In this document: piece by piece, positions 61,716 through 64,000 of the stretch
Layout: the number at the start of each line of letters is the position of its first letter
Numbering within the stretch: position 1 is the first letter of the stretch
DNA from: Vibrio sinaloensis
GTDB lineage: Bacteria; Pseudomonadota; Gammaproteobacteria; Enterobacterales; Vibrionaceae
DNA: 64,000 nt
NCBI RefSeq assembly: GCF_023195835.1
Contig: NZ_CP096200.1
Span: forward strand, 1,131,398-1,195,397
Direction of reading: 5' to 3'
Notes under the pieces: model-generated
What the model saw: only the letters and a program-made list of their open reading frames with translations
Databases searched by the model: none
What the model was told of the DNA's origin: nothing
Position numbers and translations under genes: made by a program

Positions 61716-62297
61716 CTAGCCACCCGATGTGCTCAGGTACCAGGCTCCTATTATTACCAGAGTGATCAGGCCTACCGTGGCAAACTTATATTTTTTAATC
61801 AACGCTTCGGCTTTGTCACCGGCGACATACACGACCAAAGCAATGCCAAAGTACCTCATGGCCCGTGAAAGTCCGGTCGCGAGTAAAAACAGAGGGAGAG
61901 AAAATTGAGTGGCACCGGCTGCCAACATCGCAATTTGGAAAGGGATAGGTGCGATGCCCAACGTCATGATAAACCAGAAACCTTCGGTATTGATTCGAAG
62001 CATGACAGAATCCAGTCGCTGCTCTGTTATCCAGTTGGCGACGATCCAATCTCTTAACAGCTCGAAAGTGTAGTATCCAAGCGCATAGCCAAGTAAAGCG
62101 CCGAGAATACAGCCAAGAGTGGCCATAAGTGCAATTTGCCAAAGCTTATCGCGCCGCTCTTGCATAAGAGGAATAAGTATCGCTTCTAATGGAATGGGAA
62201 CAATCGTGGACTCGAGAAATGAGGCAGTGAAAACACCACCTAACATATAGTCTGACTCAATCAGATCTTTGGTTTTTCTTTTGAGTAGTTTAACCAT
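61716..62297 (-). CDS. YqaA-like VTT-domain membrane protein
   Basis: A 193-residue inner-membrane protein of the VTT/DedA superfamily, closest in pattern to YqaA. Four or so hydrophobic segments (about 17-40, 50-75, 105-145 and 170-190). The loop FLESTIVPIPLEAILIPL is the family's re-entrant motif, and GIAPIPFQIAMLAAGATQFSL (split: GIAPIPFQIAML, AAGATQFSL) the second. DedA proteins affect lipid flipping and envelope integrity; YqaA's own role is unknown. It is divergent from the diguanylate cyclase gene. Confidence 0.87.
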   Translation of the reverse strand: MVKLLKRKTKDLIESDYMLGGVFTASFLESTIVPIPLEAILIPLMQERRDKLWQIALMATLGCILGALLGYALGYYTFELLRDWIVANWITEQRLDSVMLRINTEGFWFIMTLGIAPIPFQIAMLAAGATQFSLPLFLLATGLSRAMRYFGIALVVYVAGDKAEALIKKYKFATVGLITLVIIGAWYLSTSGG

Positions 62298-62491
62298 GAA
62301 AGCGATATCCTACAGAGTACTTGATGAAACTCGTTGTGATCTTACCAAGTCCAAATTGCGACCGATGATTGGAAACCCACTGTTTAACTTATTGAATATA
62401 CGTGGATGTATTCACCATTGTCCTTGTTGCCATTAAGTTAATCAAGCTATCATAAGCGACATTGGCAAGCATCGAACCGGTGGAACGGAAT

Positions 62492-63493
62492 ATGGACATT
62501 AACGAGCTCGATGGCAGTTTAACGCTGCGTCTCAAGGTGCTCAAAGGCATGAGTCTTGGGATCGGAAGCTTAGCTGCTCTGATGGCTATCGGAAACTTTA
62601 TTGTTAGCCAGAGCTATATCTACGGTACGTTGGAGGGCTTATACGCGCTGTACTCATGGCATGTTTACCGTCAAATCGGTAAGGGAAGCGTGTTCAATGG
62701 CCATAAGGTCATTATGTCCCTATTTCTTACGTTGCTCGTCATTAGTGGCACTTTCCTCAAGCCGACAGTCACTGGCGTGTTTTTCTGGTCGCTAGTTTTA
62801 CCTATCGTTTACTATTTGCTGCTGGGTTACAAAGTGGGCTTTGTTGCCACCGCGTGTTTGTTTTTAGTCCAGATAGTCAACATCACTTATCAATTTTATT
62901 CAGAGCAGTACTTTGAGATGTTGACCATGATGATCAATTTCGCCTTTTGCTATTGCAGTATTTCGGCGATCGCACACGTGTACGAACACAACCGCGAGTC
63001 TACAGAAAGCAAGTTGAGCAAGCTGGCTACGCTCGATCCGTTGACGGGCACCAACAATCGCTTAGCCTTGAAACATCGTTACAAAACGCTGAAAACCCAA
63101 GGTGCCAGTTTCTTTTTGCTGGCAATAGATATCGACCATTTTAAAGCCATCAATGACCAATTTGGCCACGATGGCGGAGACTACGTGCTCCAGTTTGTTG
63201 TGAGAACTATGGTTGAGGTGGTAGGAGAGGAAAATGTGTTTCGCCAAGGGGGAGAGGAGTTCGGTATTCTTCTAGAGGGAGTTTCCCAGCAGCAAGCATT
63301 GGCTAATGCTGAGGCGATTCGTGATCAAATAGCAAATACGCCTATCCGCTATCGAGATAAGGCGATAACGGTAACAGTCAGTATCGGCTTGGCTGAGGCG
63401 CATGCGTCGAGCAGTATTGATGAAATCAATCGTCAAGCAGATGCCAATCTTTATGATGCTAAATCAAAAGGGCGAAATAGGGTCGTTGCCTAG
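62492..63493 (+). CDS. membrane diguanylate cyclase
   Basis: A 333-residue enzyme that should make c-di-GMP. Five to six hydrophobic segments in residues about 20-165 form a membrane sensor I do not recognise (not MASE1 or MASE2 by eye). A GGDEF domain follows (about 175-333) with DPLTGTNNR, the DIDHFKAINDQFGHDGGD segment and the active-site GGEEF. There is no clear RxxD inhibitory site. I took the ATG at 62492, six bases after GGAA, over a TTG 30 bases upstream. It ends 120 bases before the MBL-fold gene. Confidence 0.92.
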   Translation: MDINELDGSLTLRLKVLKGMSLGIGSLAALMAIGNFIVSQSYIYGTLEGLYALYSWHVYRQIGKGSVFNGHKVIMSLFLTLLVISGTFLKPTVTGVFFWSLVLPIVYYLLLGYKVGFVATACLFLVQIVNITYQFYSEQYFEMLTMMINFAFCYCSISAIAHVYEHNRESTESKLSKLATLDPLTGTNNRLALKHRYKTLKTQGASFFLLAIDIDHFKAINDQFGHDGGDYVLQFVVRTMVEVVGEENVFRQGGEEFGILLEGVSQQQALANAEAIRDQIANTPIRYRDKAITVTVSIGLAEAHASSSIDEINRQADANLYDAKSKGRNRVVA

Positions 63494-63504
63494 TGCACAC
63501 CTTG

Positions 63505-63537
63505 GTCTCGATTTGCGCGAATAACGACTGTCGAGAC
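63505..63537. other. inverted repeat after the diguanylate cyclase
   Basis: GTCTCGA (63505-63511) and TCGAGAC (63531-63537), extendable with one mismatch to TTG/AAA flanks, separated by 19 bases. It follows the stop by 11 bases. It lacks a T-run and may be an operator for the next gene or a weak RNA stem. Confidence 0.3.
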
Positions 63538-63613
63538 AAAATCACAGGACCACAAAAAGTCGGGTATCAACCACCTATTGAATAGGACTCTATGGCGATT
63601 AGAGAGGGGCGAA

Positions 63614-64000
63614 ATGAAGATACATCACCTGCGTAGTGCAACGTTTGTCATCGAATCTGGCGACAAATTTATTCTGGTTGATCCTATGCTGGGCAAGAAA
63701 GGTTCTTTACCACCATTTTCGGTATTTAGGGCCAAAGCCGCGAAAAACCCAACGGTTGAAATGCCAAGCAAGGCTGAGGGACTGCTCGCTAAGGTTAATT
63801 ATTGCTTGGTCACTCATAGCCAAACGTTTGGGATTAAGGCACTGCAACATAGCGACCATTTGGATGCGCCCGGTGAACAATTTTTAGCAAGCCAGCGAAT
63901 ACCTGTGGCAACCCCAGCTAAAGATAAAGCCTATTTAGAAAAATATGGTTTAGTCGTTAACTGGGCAATTGAAGATTGGCAAACTGTCAACTTCTTAGGT
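63614..64000 (+). CDS. MBL-fold metallo-hydrolase (3' end outside window)
   Basis: The first 129 residues of a metallo-beta-lactamase-fold protein. The opening MKIHHLRSATFVIE, then KFILVDPMLG, is the usual start of UlaG-like/MBL hydrolases that act on small molecules. The first metal motif is drawn out: VTHSQTFGIKALQHSDHLD, where many relatives have only about three to four residues between the first His and HxDH. AGAGGGGCGAA supplies the ribosome site. Substrate unknown. Confidence 0.8.
   Translation, partial: MKIHHLRSATFVIESGDKFILVDPMLGKKGSLPPFSVFRAKAAKNPTVEMPSKAEGLLAKVNYCLVTHSQTFGIKALQHSDHLDAPGEQFLASQRIPVATPAKDKAYLEKYGLVVNWAIEDWQTVNFLG

Overview
The window reads as a Vibrio (Vibrionaceae) chromosome, probably the second replicon. 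That is an inference from gene content as I remember it from Vibrio cholerae chromosome II: kbl-tdh, a lactate cluster (lldP, lldD, an FAD/Fe-S D-lactate dehydrogenase), the yejABEF operon and a second acetate kinase without pta. Gene style also fits: dense coding, short rho-independent terminators, several LysR regulators and several c-di-GMP enzymes. I see no rRNA, tRNA, CRISPR array, insertion sequence or integrase.

Layout. 1-2.5 kb: end of a PHP phosphatase, a periplasmic cytochrome b562, a DUF2946 protein and a LysR regulator that converges on it. 2.7-5.0 kb: the threonine catabolic operon kbl-tdh. 5.0-8.1 kb: an unknown protein, a nucleoside transporter with a long leader, a possible 55-residue protein and a DM13 protein. 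8.2-23.8 kb: the most striking region, a three-gene block encoding a 3687-residue secreted repeat protein, a 1177-residue outer-membrane beta-barrel and a lipoprotein with two OmpA-like domains. 23.9-29.1 kb: small MscS channel, GFA-fold protein, ArsR regulator, M16 metalloprotease lipoprotein and an alpha/beta hydrolase. 29.2-36.2 kb: lactate cluster transcribed leftward with a divergent LysR gene. 36.5-40.2 kb: Lon-like protease, GNAT acetyltransferase and Nudix hydrolase. 40.3-45.9 kb: yejABEF. 46.0-52.8 kb: an M16-like protein without its zinc motif, a PAS-EAL protein with a Fur-box-like site upstream, a solute-binding protein, an S4 protein, CueR and a GGDEF-EAL protein. 53.1-56.7 kb: acetate kinase, then a visibly AT-richer DUF1254/DUF1214 gene with a divergent LysR gene. 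56.8-61.0 kb: a leftward cluster eptA-dgkA-response regulator-sensor kinase that should modify lipid A. 61.2-64 kb: an unknown protein, a YqaA-like membrane protein, a diguanylate cyclase and the start of an MBL-fold protein.

How the genes work together. The metabolic genes use threonine (kbl, tdh), L- and D-lactate, nucleosides and acetyl phosphate/acetate. Much of the rest concerns the cell envelope: the giant surface block, eptA/dgkA, the YejABEF importer, MscS and M16 proteins, plus three c-di-GMP enzymes that would tie surface life to signals. The best candidate for an undescribed system is the 8.2-23.8 kb block. All family assignments were made by eye from motifs and memory; no database search was run.
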